In this document: positions 25,411-34,836 of the stretch, piece after piece
Position numbering within the stretch: position 1 is the stretch's first letter
How the letters are laid out: each line of letters starts with the position of its first letter
Assembly: GCF_021699195.1 (NCBI RefSeq)
Contig: NZ_SSXE01000057.1
Location: forward strand, 1 to 47,673
Direction of reading: 5' to 3'
DNA from: Nonomuraea sp. MG754425
GTDB taxonomy: Bacteria > Actinomycetota > Actinomycetes > Streptosporangiales > Streptosporangiaceae
Length of the DNA stretch: 47,673 nt
Translations under genes and position numbers: made by a program
The notes under the pieces: model-generated
What the model was told of the DNA's origin: nothing
The model's database searches: none
The model's input: only the letters and a program-made list of their open reading frames with translations

Positions 25411-26718
25411 ATGGTCAGATCAAGAGGCGTTGCGGTGCTGGCCGCAGCCGTGCTCGCCCTGTCGGCCTGCGGCTCGGGAGGAGACTCGGCGGCCCCCAGC
25501 CCGGGCGGCACCGAGCCGCGCGTGCTGAAGCTGTGGCACTACGAGTCGGCCGACAGCGCCATGGGCAAGGCGTGGGCCGAGGCGATCAAGAAGTTCGAGG
25601 CGTCGCACCCGAACGTGACCGTCAAGTTCGAGGAGAAGGGCTTCGAACAGATCCAGAAGACGGCCAGCATGGTGCTCAACTCCGGTGAGGCGCCCGACAT
25701 CATGGAGTACAACAAGGGCAACGCCACGGCCGGGCTGCTGTCCAAGCAGGGCCTGCTCACCGACCTGAGCGAGCAGGCCACGCAGCGCGGCTGGGACAAG
25801 CTGCTGCCCGGCGGCCTGCAGACCACCGCGAAGTACGACGACCGCGGCGTGATGGGCTCCGGCAAGTGGTATGGCGTGCCGAACTACGGCGAGTTCGTGA
25901 TGGTCTATTACAACAAGGACCTCTTCGCCAAGCACAAGGTCGAGGTGCCGGCCACGTTCGAGGAGTTCACGGCCGCGTTCGACACGTTCGTCAAGGCGGG
26001 CGTGACGCCCATCGCCAACGCCGGCGCCGAGTACCCGGCGCAGCAGATCTTCTACCAGCTCGCGCTGTCCAAGGCGCAGAAGCCGTGGCTGGAGGCGTTC
26101 CAGTCCTACAAGGGCAAGGTCGACTTCCACGGCCCCGAGTTCACCTACGGCGCCGACACCTTCGCCGACTGGGTCAAGAAGGGCTACATCCCGAAGAACT
26201 CCTCCGGGCTCAAGGCCGAGGACATGGGCGTGGCGTTCATGAACGGCAAGTTCCCCGTCATGATCAGCGGTAGCTGGTGGTACGGCCGCTTCGCCTCGGA
26301 GATCAAGGACTTCGAGTGGGGCCACTTCCTGTTCCCCGGCGCCACGATGTCCCCCGGCTCCAGCGGCAACGTCTGGGTGGTCCCGGAAAACTCCGAGAAC
26401 AAGGACCTGGCCTACGACTTCATCGACATCACGATGAGCAAGGAGATCCAGAACCTGCTCGGCAACTCCGGCGGCGTGCCCGTGGCCGCCGACGCGGGCG
26501 CGATCACCGACGCCAAGAGCAAGGAGCTCATCGAGTCCTTCAACAAGCTGACCAGCGCCGACGGCCTGGCCTTCTACCCCGACTGGCCCGCGCCCGGCTA
26601 CTACGACGTGCTCGTGGCCGGGATCCAGAACCTGATCAACGGCAGCAAGACCTCCGCCGAGGTGCTGGACGAGCTCGCCACGCCGTACGAGGACAACCTC
26701 GCCGACATTGGGAACTAA
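25411..26718 (+). CDS. CUT1 sugar ABC importer, substrate-binding lipoprotein
   Basis: A 435-residue binding protein (SBP_bac_1 family). The signal peptide ends in lipobox LALSA-C near residue 20. Conserved elements are LKLWHYESADS at the start of the mature part, EAPDIMEYNKGNA, the hinge region GSGKWYGVPNYGEFVMVYYNKDLF (given here as family-typical segments), and late NVWVVPENSENKDLAYDFI. It starts 17 bp after the alpha-xylosidase, with GGAGG before the ATG. Its partners are the two permeases that follow directly. The ligand is probably a xyloglucan oligosaccharide or its xylose/glucose-containing breakdown product, inferred from the operon. Confidence 0.88.
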   Translation: MVRSRGVAVLAAAVLALSACGSGGDSAAPSPGGTEPRVLKLWHYESADSAMGKAWAEAIKKFEASHPNVTVKFEEKGFEQIQKTASMVLNSGEAPDIMEYNKGNATAGLLSKQGLLTDLSEQATQRGWDKLLPGGLQTTAKYDDRGVMGSGKWYGVPNYGEFVMVYYNKDLFAKHKVEVPATFEEFTAAFDTFVKAGVTPIANAGAEYPAQQIFYQLALSKAQKPWLEAFQSYKGKVDFHGPEFTYGADTFADWVKKGYIPKNSSGLKAEDMGVAFMNGKFPVMISGSWWYGRFASEIKDFEWGHFLFPGATMSPGSSGNVWVVPENSENKDLAYDFIDITMSKEIQNLLGNSGGVPVAADAGAITDAKSKELIESFNKLTSADGLAFYPDWPAPGYYDVLVAGIQNLINGSKTSAEVLDELATPYEDNLADIGN

Positions 26719-27582
26719 GTGAGAGCTCGGACGAGGGGCTACTGGCTCTACCTGCTCCCCAGCCTGCTGCTGTTCCTGGCAGTCATCGTGGTGCCGTTCC
26801 TGATGAACGTGGGCGCCAGCTTCACCCGCTGGTCGGGGGTGGGCACGCCCAGGTGGATCGGGCTCGACAACTACGCCAGGCTGCTGGAGGACGCGCGGTT
26901 CTGGGAGTCGTTCCAGCACAACGTGGGGCTGATCGTGGCGATGGCCGTCGTGCCGACCGCGATCGGCCTCGTGCTGGCCGCCGCGCTGTTCGACTACATC
27001 GGCCGGCGCTTCGGGGCGCGCACGGCCTCGGCGCTGCGCGCGATGTACTACCTGCCGCAGGTGCTGCCCGTGGCGGTGGCCGGCGTGGTGTGGGGGTGGA
27101 TGCTGCACCCGTCGTACGGCGCGGTCAACCAGATCCTCGGCCTGGACCTCGACTGGCTCGGTGACCCCGACCTGGCGCTGGCCACGGTCATGGGGGTGAT
27201 GGTCTGGTTCCAGCTCGGCTACCCGGTCGTGATCTTCATGGCCGGGCTGCAGCGCGTGGACCCGTCGTACTACGAGGCCGCCGAGATCGACGGGGCCTCG
27301 TGGTGGCGCAAGTTCTGGCACATCACGATCCCGCAGATCCGGCCGGAGATCTTCGTGGTGCTGCTGACGTGCACGATCGCCGCGCTGAAGGTGTTCGGGC
27401 CGATCTTCGTGCTGACCCGCGGAGGGCCGGGGAACGCGACGATGGTGCCGTCGTACTTCTCGTACCTGAACTTCTTCCAGAAGAGCAACGTCGGGTACGG
27501 GTCGGCGATCGCCACCGTGCTGGCGCTGCTCATCATCGTGGTGACCTTCCTGTTCCTGCGGGTCCAGGAGCGTGACGCGTGA
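26719..27582 (+). CDS. CUT1 sugar ABC importer, first permease
   Basis: A 287-residue inner-membrane protein with six predicted helices and the EAA loop EAAEIDGASWWRKFWHITIP. GTG at 26719 follows directly on the stop of the binding-protein gene. It is the MalF-like half of the channel; its stop overlaps the next permease start by 4 bp. No ATPase gene lies in the operon, so a shared MsiK-type ATPase is probably supplied from elsewhere. Confidence 0.88.
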   Translation: MRARTRGYWLYLLPSLLLFLAVIVVPFLMNVGASFTRWSGVGTPRWIGLDNYARLLEDARFWESFQHNVGLIVAMAVVPTAIGLVLAAALFDYIGRRFGARTASALRAMYYLPQVLPVAVAGVVWGWMLHPSYGAVNQILGLDLDWLGDPDLALATVMGVMVWFQLGYPVVIFMAGLQRVDPSYYEAAEIDGASWWRKFWHITIPQIRPEIFVVLLTCTIAALKVFGPIFVLTRGGPGNATMVPSYFSYLNFFQKSNVGYGSAIATVLALLIIVVTFLFLRVQERDA

Positions 27583-28400
27583 GGGGCCCGGGGCGGTGGG
27601 CCGTGCTGTTCGCGCTGGTCGTGCTGGCCGTCGTGATGATCTTCCCGTTCCTGGTCGTGGCGGTGAACGCGGTCAAGTCGCCGGCCGAGTACAGCTCGCA
27701 GGGGCCGCTGAGCCTGCCCGACGGGCTCTACCTCCAGGGGATCGTGGACTTCTGGAACCGGGTGCAGTTCGGCACCAAGCTCTGGAACAGCTTCCTCATC
27801 AGCGCGTCGGTGTCGGTGCTGGCGGTCGTGTTGTCGGTGCTCAACGCGTACGCGCTGGGCATCGGCCGGGTGCGGGGGAGGTTGTGGATCCTCGTGCTGT
27901 TCCTGGTGGCGAACACGCTGCCGCAGGAGGCGCTCGCCTATCCGCTGTACTACCTGGCCAAGGCCGTCGATCTGTACGACACCCAGCTCGCGGTGATCAT
28001 CGTGATGACCGCGATCCAGGCGGCGTTCGGCACGTACCTGCTGAGCGCGGTGCTGGGCCAGTTCCCGAAGGAGATCCTGGAGGCGGCGGCGATCGACGGG
28101 GCGGGGCGGCTGCGTTCGTTGCTGCGGATCGTGGTGCCGATCAGCCGGCCGACGCTCAGCGTGCTGCTGATCTTCTTCTTCATCTGGACCTGGAACGAGT
28201 TCTTCCTCCCGTTGATCTTCCTGATCTCGAACGACACGCAGACGGTGCCCGTCGCGCTCGGCGTGCTGCAGGGCGAGAGGTACATGGACGCCACCATGTC
28301 CAGCGCCTCGGCCCTGCTCGGCATCGTGCCGGCGATCGCCTTCTTCCTGATCTTCCAGCGCACGCTGACCCGAGGTGTGACGGTCGGCGCCATCAAATGA
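27579..28400 (+). CDS. CUT1 sugar ABC importer, second permease
   Basis: A 273-residue MalG-like inner-membrane permease with EAAAIDGAGRLRSLLRIVVP as the ATPase-docking loop and FIWTWNEFFLPLIFL near the C-terminus, typical of the second permease of this class. GTG start at 27579 overlaps the previous stop. It ends 16 bp before the secreted GH3 gene. Confidence 0.88.
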   Translation: MRGPGRWAVLFALVVLAVVMIFPFLVVAVNAVKSPAEYSSQGPLSLPDGLYLQGIVDFWNRVQFGTKLWNSFLISASVSVLAVVLSVLNAYALGIGRVRGRLWILVLFLVANTLPQEALAYPLYYLAKAVDLYDTQLAVIIVMTAIQAAFGTYLLSAVLGQFPKEILEAAAIDGAGRLRSLLRIVVPISRPTLSVLLIFFFIWTWNEFFLPLIFLISNDTQTVPVALGVLQGERYMDATMSSASALLGIVPAIAFFLIFQRTLTRGVTVGAIK

Positions 28401-28416
28401 TGGAGAACCCCCCAAG

Positions 28417-31302
28417 ATGCGAAAAATACCGCTATTAGCCACCCTTGCTGTCCTGACCACCTCGCTGGTCACCGCGCCCTCGGCGCAGGCCGCCGAGACC
28501 CACCCGTTCCAGAACCCGGCCCTGCCCCTGGAACAGCGGGTGACCGACCTGCTCGGCCGGCTCACACTGGACGAGAAACTGAGCCTGCTGCACCAGTCGC
28601 AGCCCGCGATCCCGCGCCTCGGCATCGCCTACCACAAGAACGGCACCGAGGCGCTGCACGGCGTCGCCTGGTCCAACCACCTCAACGACAACTGGAACCA
28701 GAAGTTTGCCAGCGGCACCGTGTTCCCGCAGGCCGTCGGGCTGGCCAGCACCTGGGACCCCGAGCTGATCAAGAGAGTCGGCTCGGCCGTCGGCGACGAG
28801 GCCCGCGGCTACAACGCGGTGGACCCCGTGCTGTGGGGCCTTCAGGTCTGGGCGCCGGTGGTGGACCTGCTGCGCGACCCGCGGGCGGGCCGCAACGAGG
28901 AGGGCTACTCCGAGGACCCGCTGCTGACCGGGGCCATCTCGACGGCCTACGGCAAGGGCCTGCAGGGCGACGACCCCGACCACCTGAAGACCGCGCCCGT
29001 GCTCAAGCACTACCTGGCCTACAACAACGAGAACAACCGCAGCCTCAGCTCCTCCAACCTGACGCCCAAGCTGAAGCACGAGTACTACGAGCCCGCGTTC
29101 AAGGCGGCGATCTCGGCCGACGCCGCGACCGGGGTGATGGCGTCGTACAACCTGGTCAACGGGCGGCCCAACCACGTCAACCCCGACCTGGACGCCGCGG
29201 TGCGCTCCTGGACCGGCCGGACCCTCTACAACCCCAGCGACGCGTGGGGGCCGCACGCGCTCACCGACCTGGAGCGCTACTACGACGACAAGCCCGAGGC
29301 GTTCGCCGCGGTGCTCAAGGCCGGGCTCGACAGCTTCACGATCGACAACAGCGACATCGGGCCCATGGTCACCAACCTCAAGGCCGCGCTCGACCAGGGC
29401 CGCCTGACGGTGGCGGACGTGGACGACTCGGTGCGCAGCGTGCTGAGCATCAGGACGCGGCTGGGGCACTTCGACCCGGACGGCGGGCCGTACAAGAAGA
29501 TCACCGCCGACGTGATCAACAGCGCCGGGCACCAGCGGCTCAACCGCGAGACCGCCGGGAAGGCGGCGGTGCTGCTGAAGAACTCCGGGGTGCTGCCGCT
29601 GGCCAGGCCGAAGTCCGCGGCCGTGGTCGGCCCGCTGTCGGACCGGCTCTACCGCGACTGGTACTCGGGGCAGTTCCCGTACCAGGTGACGCCGCTGGAC
29701 GGGATCAAGGAGCGGGTGCCGGACGTCACCACCGGCGAGGGGCTGGAGCGGATCGCGCTCAAGCACCTGGACTCCGGCAGGTACGTCACCGCCACCGGCA
29801 CCGGCCCCGACGACAACGCGGTACTCACCGACACCGCGCCCACCGCGGCCTCGCAGTGGGACCTCACCGACTGGACCGGCGGCGTGTCCACGCTGCGCAA
29901 CGCGGGCAACGGCCGGCTGCTCGGCGGCGACTGGCGCTCGCTCGACACCGACGACGCCGAGCCCGACGGCTGGTACGTCTCCCAGCAGTTCGCCCTGGAC
30001 AAGCAGTCCGACGGCAGCTACCTGATCAGGTACGCGGGCTACGAGAGCGTCGAAGGCTGGTTCGCCCTGCCCGACCCGTACGTGGGCGTCACCGCCGACG
30101 GCGCGCTCGGCCTGGTGCCGAAGGCGCAGGCGGCCAGGTTCGCCAAGGAGGTCGTCTCCGACGGTGTCGCCGAGGCCGCGGCGCGGGCCGCCAAGGCCGA
30201 GGTCGCGGTCGTCGTGGTGGGCAGCCACCCGTTCGTGGCCGGGCGCGAGTTCCACGACCGGGACGACCTGCGGCTCGGCGCGGGCCAGCGGCGGCTGATC
30301 GAGGCCGTGCGCAAGGCCAACCCGCGCACCGTGGTGGTCCTGGAGACCAGCTACCCGGTCATCGTGGACGCGCCGACGCTGCTGTGGACCACGCACGCGG
30401 GCGCCGAGACCGGGCACGCCGTCGCCGACGTGCTCTTCGGCGACGTCAACCCGGCCGGCCGGCTCACCCAGACCTGGCCGGCGACCGACGATCTGCCCGG
30501 CATCCTCGACTACGACCTGACCAAGACCGGCATGACCTACCTGTACGGCGAGGATCGGCCGCTCTACGCCTTCGGGCACGGCCTGAGCTACACCTCCTTC
30601 GCCTACCAGGGCCTGAAGGCGCAGGGCGAGCAGGTGAGCGTCAAGGTCACCAACACCGGCAAGGTCAGGGGCGACGAGGTCGTCCAGCTCTACACCCACC
30701 AGCGCGACTCCCGTTTCGAGCAGCCGGTCAAGCAGTTGCGCGGCTTCCAGCGGGTCACGCTGAACCCGGGCGAGTCGCGCACGGTCGGCTTCACCCTGAA
30801 GAAGCAGGACCTGGCCGTCTGGGACCACACCCGCAACAAGTGGACGGTCGAGACCGCCACGCACGACGTCCTCGTCGGCTCCGCCTCCGACCGGATCCGC
30901 CAGTCCACGACGCTGCGGGTGTCCGGCGAGACCGTCCCGGTGCGCGACCTGGCCAGGACGACCCGGGCGATGGACTTCGACGACTACTCGGGCGTCGCCT
31001 TCGCCGACGAGAGCAAGGTGCGCGGCGAGGTCGTCGAGGGTTCGGCGGGCGACTGGCTGGCGTTCACCGGCGCGTCCTGGGGCGCGCGCCTCACGGCGGC
31101 GGTGTCGTCGGCGAGTGGCGGCTCGTTCGAGGTCCGGCGCGGCTCGCCGACCGGCGCGCTGCTCGCGACCGTGCGGGTGCCCGCCACCGGCGGGATCTAT
31201 CAGTACGGCAACGTGCACGCGACGGCGAAGGCCGGTACGGGCAGCGTGTACCTGGTGTTCAAGGGCGACCTGCGGATCAGGGACTTCGCGTTCGCCAGAT
31301 AG
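28417..31302 (+). CDS. Secreted GH3 beta-glycosidase with beta-trefoil-like insertion and CBM6-like tail
   Basis: A 961-residue enzyme. A Sec signal ends around APSAQA (residue 26). The GH3 N-terminal domain follows, with RNEEGYSEDP, LKHYLAYNNEN and the nucleophile Asp275 in NPSDAWG. The GH3 C-terminal sandwich is split by about 120-150 residues (about 445-575) rich in short hydrophobic repeats such as IALKHLDSGRYVTA and LRNAGNGRLLGGDW, suggesting a fascin/ricin-like trefoil instead of the more usual PA14 domain. Then come the rest of the sandwich (VVVVGSHPFVAGREFHDRDD, GHGLSYTSF), an Fn3-like domain and a C-terminal carbohydrate-binding-like domain. It would trim beta-linked sugars outside the cell; glucosidase, xylosidase or galactosidase cannot be told apart. 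It is the last gene of the alpha-xylosidase operon and a paralogue of the gene at 40802. Confidence 0.87.
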   Translation: MRKIPLLATLAVLTTSLVTAPSAQAAETHPFQNPALPLEQRVTDLLGRLTLDEKLSLLHQSQPAIPRLGIAYHKNGTEALHGVAWSNHLNDNWNQKFASGTVFPQAVGLASTWDPELIKRVGSAVGDEARGYNAVDPVLWGLQVWAPVVDLLRDPRAGRNEEGYSEDPLLTGAISTAYGKGLQGDDPDHLKTAPVLKHYLAYNNENNRSLSSSNLTPKLKHEYYEPAFKAAISADAATGVMASYNLVNGRPNHVNPDLDAAVRSWTGRTLYNPSDAWGPHALTDLERYYDDKPEAFAAVLKAGLDSFTIDNSDIGPMVTNLKAALDQGRLTVADVDDSVRSVLSIRTRLGHFDPDGGPYKKITADVINSAGHQRLNRETAGKAAVLLKNSGVLPLARPKSAAVVGPLSDRLYRDWYSGQFPYQVTPLDGIKERVPDVTTGEGLERIALKHLDSGRYVTATGTGPDDNAVLTDTAPTAASQWDLTDWTGGVSTLRNAGNGRLLGGDWRSLDTDDAEPDGWYVSQQFALDKQSDGSYLIRYAGYESVEGWFALPDPYVGVTADGALGLVPKAQAARFAKEVVSDGVAEAAARAAKAEVAVVVVGSHPFVAGREFHDRDDLRLGAGQRRLIEAVRKANPRTVVVLETSYPVIVDAPTLLWTTHAGAETGHAVADVLFGDVNPAGRLTQTWPATDDLPGILDYDLTKTGMTYLYGEDRPLYAFGHGLSYTSFAYQGLKAQGEQVSVKVTNTGKVRGDEVVQLYTHQRDSRFEQPVKQLRGFQRVTLNPGESRTVGFTLKKQDLAVWDHTRNKWTVETATHDVLVGSASDRIRQSTTLRVSGETVPVRDLARTTRAMDFDDYSGVAFADESKVRGEVVEGSAGDWLAFTGASWGARLTAAVSSASGGSFEVRRGSPTGALLATVRVPATGGIYQYGNVHATAKAGTGSVYLVFKGDLRIRDFAFAR

Positions 31303-31314
31303 TGGCGGCGGCGT

Positions 31315-31348
31315 CGCGGCGGCCGGGAGCCTCGCTCCGGCCGCCGCG
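31315..31348 (+). terminator. Strong hairpin after the secreted GH3 gene
   Basis: A perfect 12-bp stem (CGCGGCGGCCGG with CCGGCCGCCGCG) and a 10-base loop start 13 bp after the stop. This is the likely end of the operon that began at 23108. Confidence 0.75.
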
Positions 31349-31370
31349 GTCGTTCCGGGCTTGCCATTTG

Positions 31371-31415
31371 TTGGATAGTAGTGTTATCTAATAGTTCGGT
31401 AGTGATGCTATCCAA
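31371..31415. promoter_or_regulatory. Three half-sites (TTGGATA type) before the DoxX-like gene
   Basis: TTGGATA (31371-31377) faces TATCTAA (31385-31391) with 7 bases between, and TATCCAA recurs at 31409-31415. The outer arms TTGGATAG and CTATCCAA match perfectly over 8 bp. The layout suggests two overlapping operators for a TetR-like or other dimeric regulator covering the gene's start. No matching regulator is visible in the window. Confidence 0.5.
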
Positions 31416-31426
31416 TGGGGGAAGCG

Positions 31427-31924
31427 ATGATTCTGATCGTTCTGCTGGTCGCCACCGCGGTGTTCCGGCTGCTCGGGCTGCTCGGCGTGCGCCGGTTCGG
31501 CACGTGGCGGGTGAGCGCCGCGCACGGGCTCGCCGTCATGCTGGTCATGACCGCGAGCGCGCACTTCGTGCCGGGCAGCGTGACGTTCATGCCGAACTAC
31601 GACGACATGGTGGCCATGGTGCCGTCGTTCGTGCCGGCGCCGGGCTTCATGGTGTACCTGACCGGGGTGCTGGAGCTGGCCGGGGCCGCGGGGCTGGTGC
31701 TGGAGCGCACCCGCGGGGCCGCGGGGATCTGCCTCGCGCTGCTGTTCGTCGTCCTGCTCCCGGCGAACGTGTACGCCGCCACGGCCGGGCTGGAGAACGT
31801 CGGGTCGCCGCTGTGGCAGCGCATCCCCGAGCAGATCCTCTACATCTCGATCGCTCTGTGGGGGGCCGGGGTGCTGCGCCGTGTCCGTGACCGGGGCGGT
31901 CGCCAGGTTGCCGGCGTTAGATAA
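31427..31924 (+). CDS. DoxX-like small membrane protein
   Basis: A 165-residue protein with four hydrophobic segments, a DoxX-family layout. Features include VMTASAHFVPGSVTFMP after the second segment, the small-residue helix GVLELAGAAGLVLERTRG, and VLLPANVYAA near the third/fourth segment. The role of this family is unclear; some members support quinone or sulfur redox chemistry. The ATG at 31427 is preferred because GGGGGAAG lies just upstream; an ATG at 31415 would fall inside the operator repeat and lacks a ribosome site. It sits alone between two plant-polymer genes, with its own operator, and may not belong to the sugar pathway. Confidence 0.68.
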   Translation: MILIVLLVATAVFRLLGLLGVRRFGTWRVSAAHGLAVMLVMTASAHFVPGSVTFMPNYDDMVAMVPSFVPAPGFMVYLTGVLELAGAAGLVLERTRGAAGICLALLFVVLLPANVYAATAGLENVGSPLWQRIPEQILYISIALWGAGVLRRVRDRGGRQVAGVR

Positions 31925-31947
31925 TTGGTTGTACGTCCAAACTATTG
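31921..31947. promoter_or_regulatory. Candidate ROK operator before the GH74 gene
   Basis: TTGGT (31925-31929), six bases, TCCAAAC (31936-31942), with the same spacing as the sites at 23047 and 39351. TTGACC (31945-31950) follows directly and could be a -35 box. The gene starts 150 bp further on, so a long leader is expected. Confidence 0.57.
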
Positions 31948-32096
31948 ACCAGTATGACGCGCTGTGTGAGCCTTCTTGGTGAAGCTCATGCGCGAAGGCG
32001 CGGCGACGGTCAGGGTCGGTGCACTCTGCTCGTGCATGGCGGTCATCCGACGCTTTTGGGGCGCCCTTCGGCGTGCCTGGAAAGGAAGAGCCGCGC

Positions 32097-34778
32097 ATGC
32101 GAAAGAGATTGTTCGTCATGCTCACGACCGTCGCGATCCTGCTCGTGGCGGCCGTGGTGCGGATGTCGCCGGTCTCGGCGGTCGCCGCCGACCCGTACGC
32201 GTACAAGAACGTGCGCATCGACGGCGGCGGCTTCGTACCCGGGATCATCTTCAACCAGACGGAGCGCAACCTCATCTACGCGCGCACCGACATCGGCGGC
32301 GCGTACCGGTGGAACCAGTCCACCAAGTCCTGGACCCCCCTGCTCGACTGGGCCGGCTGGGACAAGTGGGGCTACAACGGCGTGATCAGCCTGGCCACCG
32401 ACCCCGTCCAGACCAACCGGGTGTACGCCGCCGTCGGCATGTACACCAACACCTGGGACCCGAACAACGGCGCCATCCTGCGCTCGACCGACAAGGGCGA
32501 CACCTGGCAGGCCACGGCGCTGCCGTTCAAGCTGGGCGGCAACATGCCGGGCCGCGGCATGGGCGAGGCGCTGTCGGTGGACCCGAACGACAACCGCGTC
32601 CTCTACTTCGGCACACCCAACGGCAACGGCCTGTGGCGCAGCACCGACTACGGCGCCACCTGGGCGAAGGTGACCAGCTTCCCCAACGCCGGCAACTACG
32701 CCCAGGACCCCAGCGACCCCAACGGCTACCTCAGCCACCGCCCCGGCGTGGTCTGGGTGACCTACGACAAGCGCTCGTCCACCACCGGCAGCGCCACCAA
32801 GACCATCTACGTGGGCGTCGCCGACAAGGACAACACCGTCTACCGCACCACCGACGGCGGCGCCACCTGGTCGCGGCTGGCCGGGCAGCCCACCGGATAC
32901 CTCGCGCACAAGGGCGTGCTGGACACCGTCAACGGCTACCTCTACCTCGCCACCAGCGACACCGGCGGCCCGTACGACGGGGCCAAGGGCGACGTGTGGC
33001 GCTACGCCACCGCGACCGGCACGTGGACCCAGATCAGCCCCGTCCCGTCCTCCAGCGCCGACGACTACTTCGGCTACAGCGGGCTGACCATCGACCGGCA
33101 GCACCCGTCCACGATCATGGTGGCCACCCAGATCTCGTGGTGGCCCGACGTGATCTTCTTCCGCTCCACCGACTCCGGCGCGACGTGGACCCGCGTGTGG
33201 GACTGGACCTCCTACCCCAACCGCTCGTTCCGCTACACGATGAACATCACCGAGAACCCGTGGCTGACCTTCGGCACCAACCCGCAGCCGCCCGAGGTCA
33301 CGCCCAAGCTCGGCTGGATGACCGAGTCCCTGGAGATCGACCCGTTCGACTCCAACAGGATGATGTACGGCACCGGCGCCACCGTCTACGGCACCGAGAA
33401 CCTCACCCAGTGGGACGCCGGGTCGCAGTTCACCATCCGGCCCATGGCCAAGGGCCTGGAGGAGACGGCCGTCCTCGACCTGATCAGCCCGCCCAGCGGC
33501 GCGCCCCTGATCAGCGGCCTCGGCGACATCGCCGGCTTCCGTCACACGAACCTGGACGCCGTGCCGTCGATGATGTTCACCGCCCCGACCTTCACCTCCA
33601 CCACCAGCCTCGACTACGCCGAGAAGTCGCCCTCGATCATGGTCAGGGCGGGCAACTTCACCGACGCCGACCGTCCGAACGACAGCCACGTCGCCTTCTC
33701 CACCGACGGCGGCGCGAACTGGTTCCAGGGCACCGAGCCCGGCGGCATCGACGAGGGCGGCACGGTCGCGGCGGCGGCCGACGGCTCCCGCTTCGTCTGG
33801 GCGCCCAAGGGCGTGACCCCCGTGTACTCGGTCGGGTACGGCAACTCCTGGCAGACCGCCTCCGGCCTGCCCACCGGCGCGATCGTCGAGTCGGACCGGG
33901 TCAACGCGGCCAAGTTCTACGGCCTCAGCGGCGGACGCCTGTACCTCAGCACGAACGGCGGCGCCACCTTCACCGCCACCGCCGCGACCGGCCTGCCCGC
34001 CAACGGCAAGTTCAAGGCCGTGCCCGGCGTCGAAGGCGACCTCTGGGTCGCCGGCGAGGGCGGCATCTGGCACTCGACGAACAGCGGCGCCTCGTTCACG
34101 AAGCTGTCGGGCATCACGAACGCGGTCAACGTCGGCTTCGGCAAGGCCGCGCCCGGCGGGACGTACCTGGCGGTCTACGCGGTCGCCACGATCGACGGGA
34201 CCACCGGCCTCTACCGTTCCGACGACGGCGGGGCGACCTGGGTGCGCATCAACGACGACAAGCACCAGTGGGGCAACATGGGCGAGGCGCTGACCGGCGA
34301 CCCGCGCGTGTACGGCCGCGTCTACCTGGGCACCAACGGTCGCGGCATCATCTACGGCGACCGCACGGGCCCGCCGGTCACCGTCACGCCCACGGTGACC
34401 CCGACCGTGACCCCGACCGTGACCCCGACCGTCACCCCCACGGTCACTCCAACCGTCACTCCCACCACCGGGACGGGCTGCACGGCCACCTACAAGACGG
34501 GCAACTCGTGGCCGGGCGGCTTCCAGGCCGAGGTCGCGGTCCAGAACACCGGCGCGTCCGCGATCACCGGCTGGAAGGTGACGTGGACCTGGCCGGGCGA
34601 CCAGAAGATCACCCAGATCTGGAGCGCCACCCAGACCCAGAGCGGCGCGAACGTGACCGCCGTGAACGTCGGCTACAACGGCAGCCTGGCGGCCGGCGCA
34701 TCGACGTCGTTCGGCTTCAACGGCAGCAACACCGGCACCTATACCGCCCCCACCACCCTCACCTGCGCCCCGGCGTAG
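32097..34778 (+). CDS. Secreted GH74 xyloglucan endo-glucanase with C-terminal CBM2
   Basis: An 893-residue secreted enzyme. A Sec signal ends near residue 31 (PVSAVA). The catalytic part is a seven-bladed-propeller tandem of about 700 residues with repeated sialidase-like blade ends (S-T-D-x-G-x-T-W), e.g. LRSTDKGDTWQ, YRTTDGGATWS and YRSDDGGATWV. The family motif ARTDIGGAYRW carries a catalytic aspartate (Asp65), and YGTGATVYGTENL lies in the second-domain active-site region. A Thr-Pro-Val linker follows (about residues 762-795). The C-terminal 100 residues are a CBM2 cellulose-binding module with two terminal cysteines (CTATYKTGNSWPGGF ... LTCAPA). The product cleaves the glucan backbone of xyloglucan while anchored to cellulose. 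The ATG at 32097 follows AAAGGAAGAG. A dyad like that of the ROK gene lies upstream. Confidence 0.92.
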   Translation: MRKRLFVMLTTVAILLVAAVVRMSPVSAVAADPYAYKNVRIDGGGFVPGIIFNQTERNLIYARTDIGGAYRWNQSTKSWTPLLDWAGWDKWGYNGVISLATDPVQTNRVYAAVGMYTNTWDPNNGAILRSTDKGDTWQATALPFKLGGNMPGRGMGEALSVDPNDNRVLYFGTPNGNGLWRSTDYGATWAKVTSFPNAGNYAQDPSDPNGYLSHRPGVVWVTYDKRSSTTGSATKTIYVGVADKDNTVYRTTDGGATWSRLAGQPTGYLAHKGVLDTVNGYLYLATSDTGGPYDGAKGDVWRYATATGTWTQISPVPSSSADDYFGYSGLTIDRQHPSTIMVATQISWWPDVIFFRSTDSGATWTRVWDWTSYPNRSFRYTMNITENPWLTFGTNPQPPEVTPKLGWMTESLEIDPFDSNRMMYGTGATVYGTENLTQWDAGSQFTIRPMAKGLEETAVLDLISPPSGAPLISGLGDIAGFRHTNLDAVPSMMFTAPTFTSTTSLDYAEKSPSIMVRAGNFTDADRPNDSHVAFSTDGGANWFQGTEPGGIDEGGTVAAAADGSRFVWAPKGVTPVYSVGYGNSWQTASGLPTGAIVESDRVNAAKFYGLSGGRLYLSTNGGATFTATAATGLPANGKFKAVPGVEGDLWVAGEGGIWHSTNSGASFTKLSGITNAVNVGFGKAAPGGTYLAVYAVATIDGTTGLYRSDDGGATWVRINDDKHQWGNMGEALTGDPRVYGRVYLGTNGRGIIYGDRTGPPVTVTPTVTPTVTPTVTPTVTPTVTPTVTPTTGTGCTATYKTGNSWPGGFQAEVAVQNTGASAITGWKVTWTWPGDQKITQIWSATQTQSGANVTAVNVGYNGSLAAGASTSFGFNGSNTGTYTAPTTLTCAPA
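34379..34463 (+). repeat. Tandem 12-bp repeats coding for a Val-Thr-Pro-Thr linker
   Basis: Units close to GTGACCCCGACC are repeated about seven times, giving VTPT-VTPT and so on. This is a flexible linker between the GH74 domain and the CBM2. Confidence 0.8.
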
Positions 34779-34785
34779 CACCAGC

Positions 34786-34815
34786 GGGGGAGGCGCCGCG
34801 CGCGACGCCTCCCCC
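34786..34815 (+). terminator. Hairpin after the GH74 gene
   Basis: A perfect 10-bp stem (GGGGGAGGCG with CGCCTCCCCC) around a 10-base loop starts 8 bp after the GH74 stop. Confidence 0.75.
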
Positions 34816-34836
34816 GCCTTCCTGTCGTTAGCGTGA

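Noticed and set aside
34379..34463. 12-bp repeats as a CRISPR-like array
   Set aside because: They are contiguous with no spacers, in frame, and encode a Thr-Pro-Val linker within GH74.
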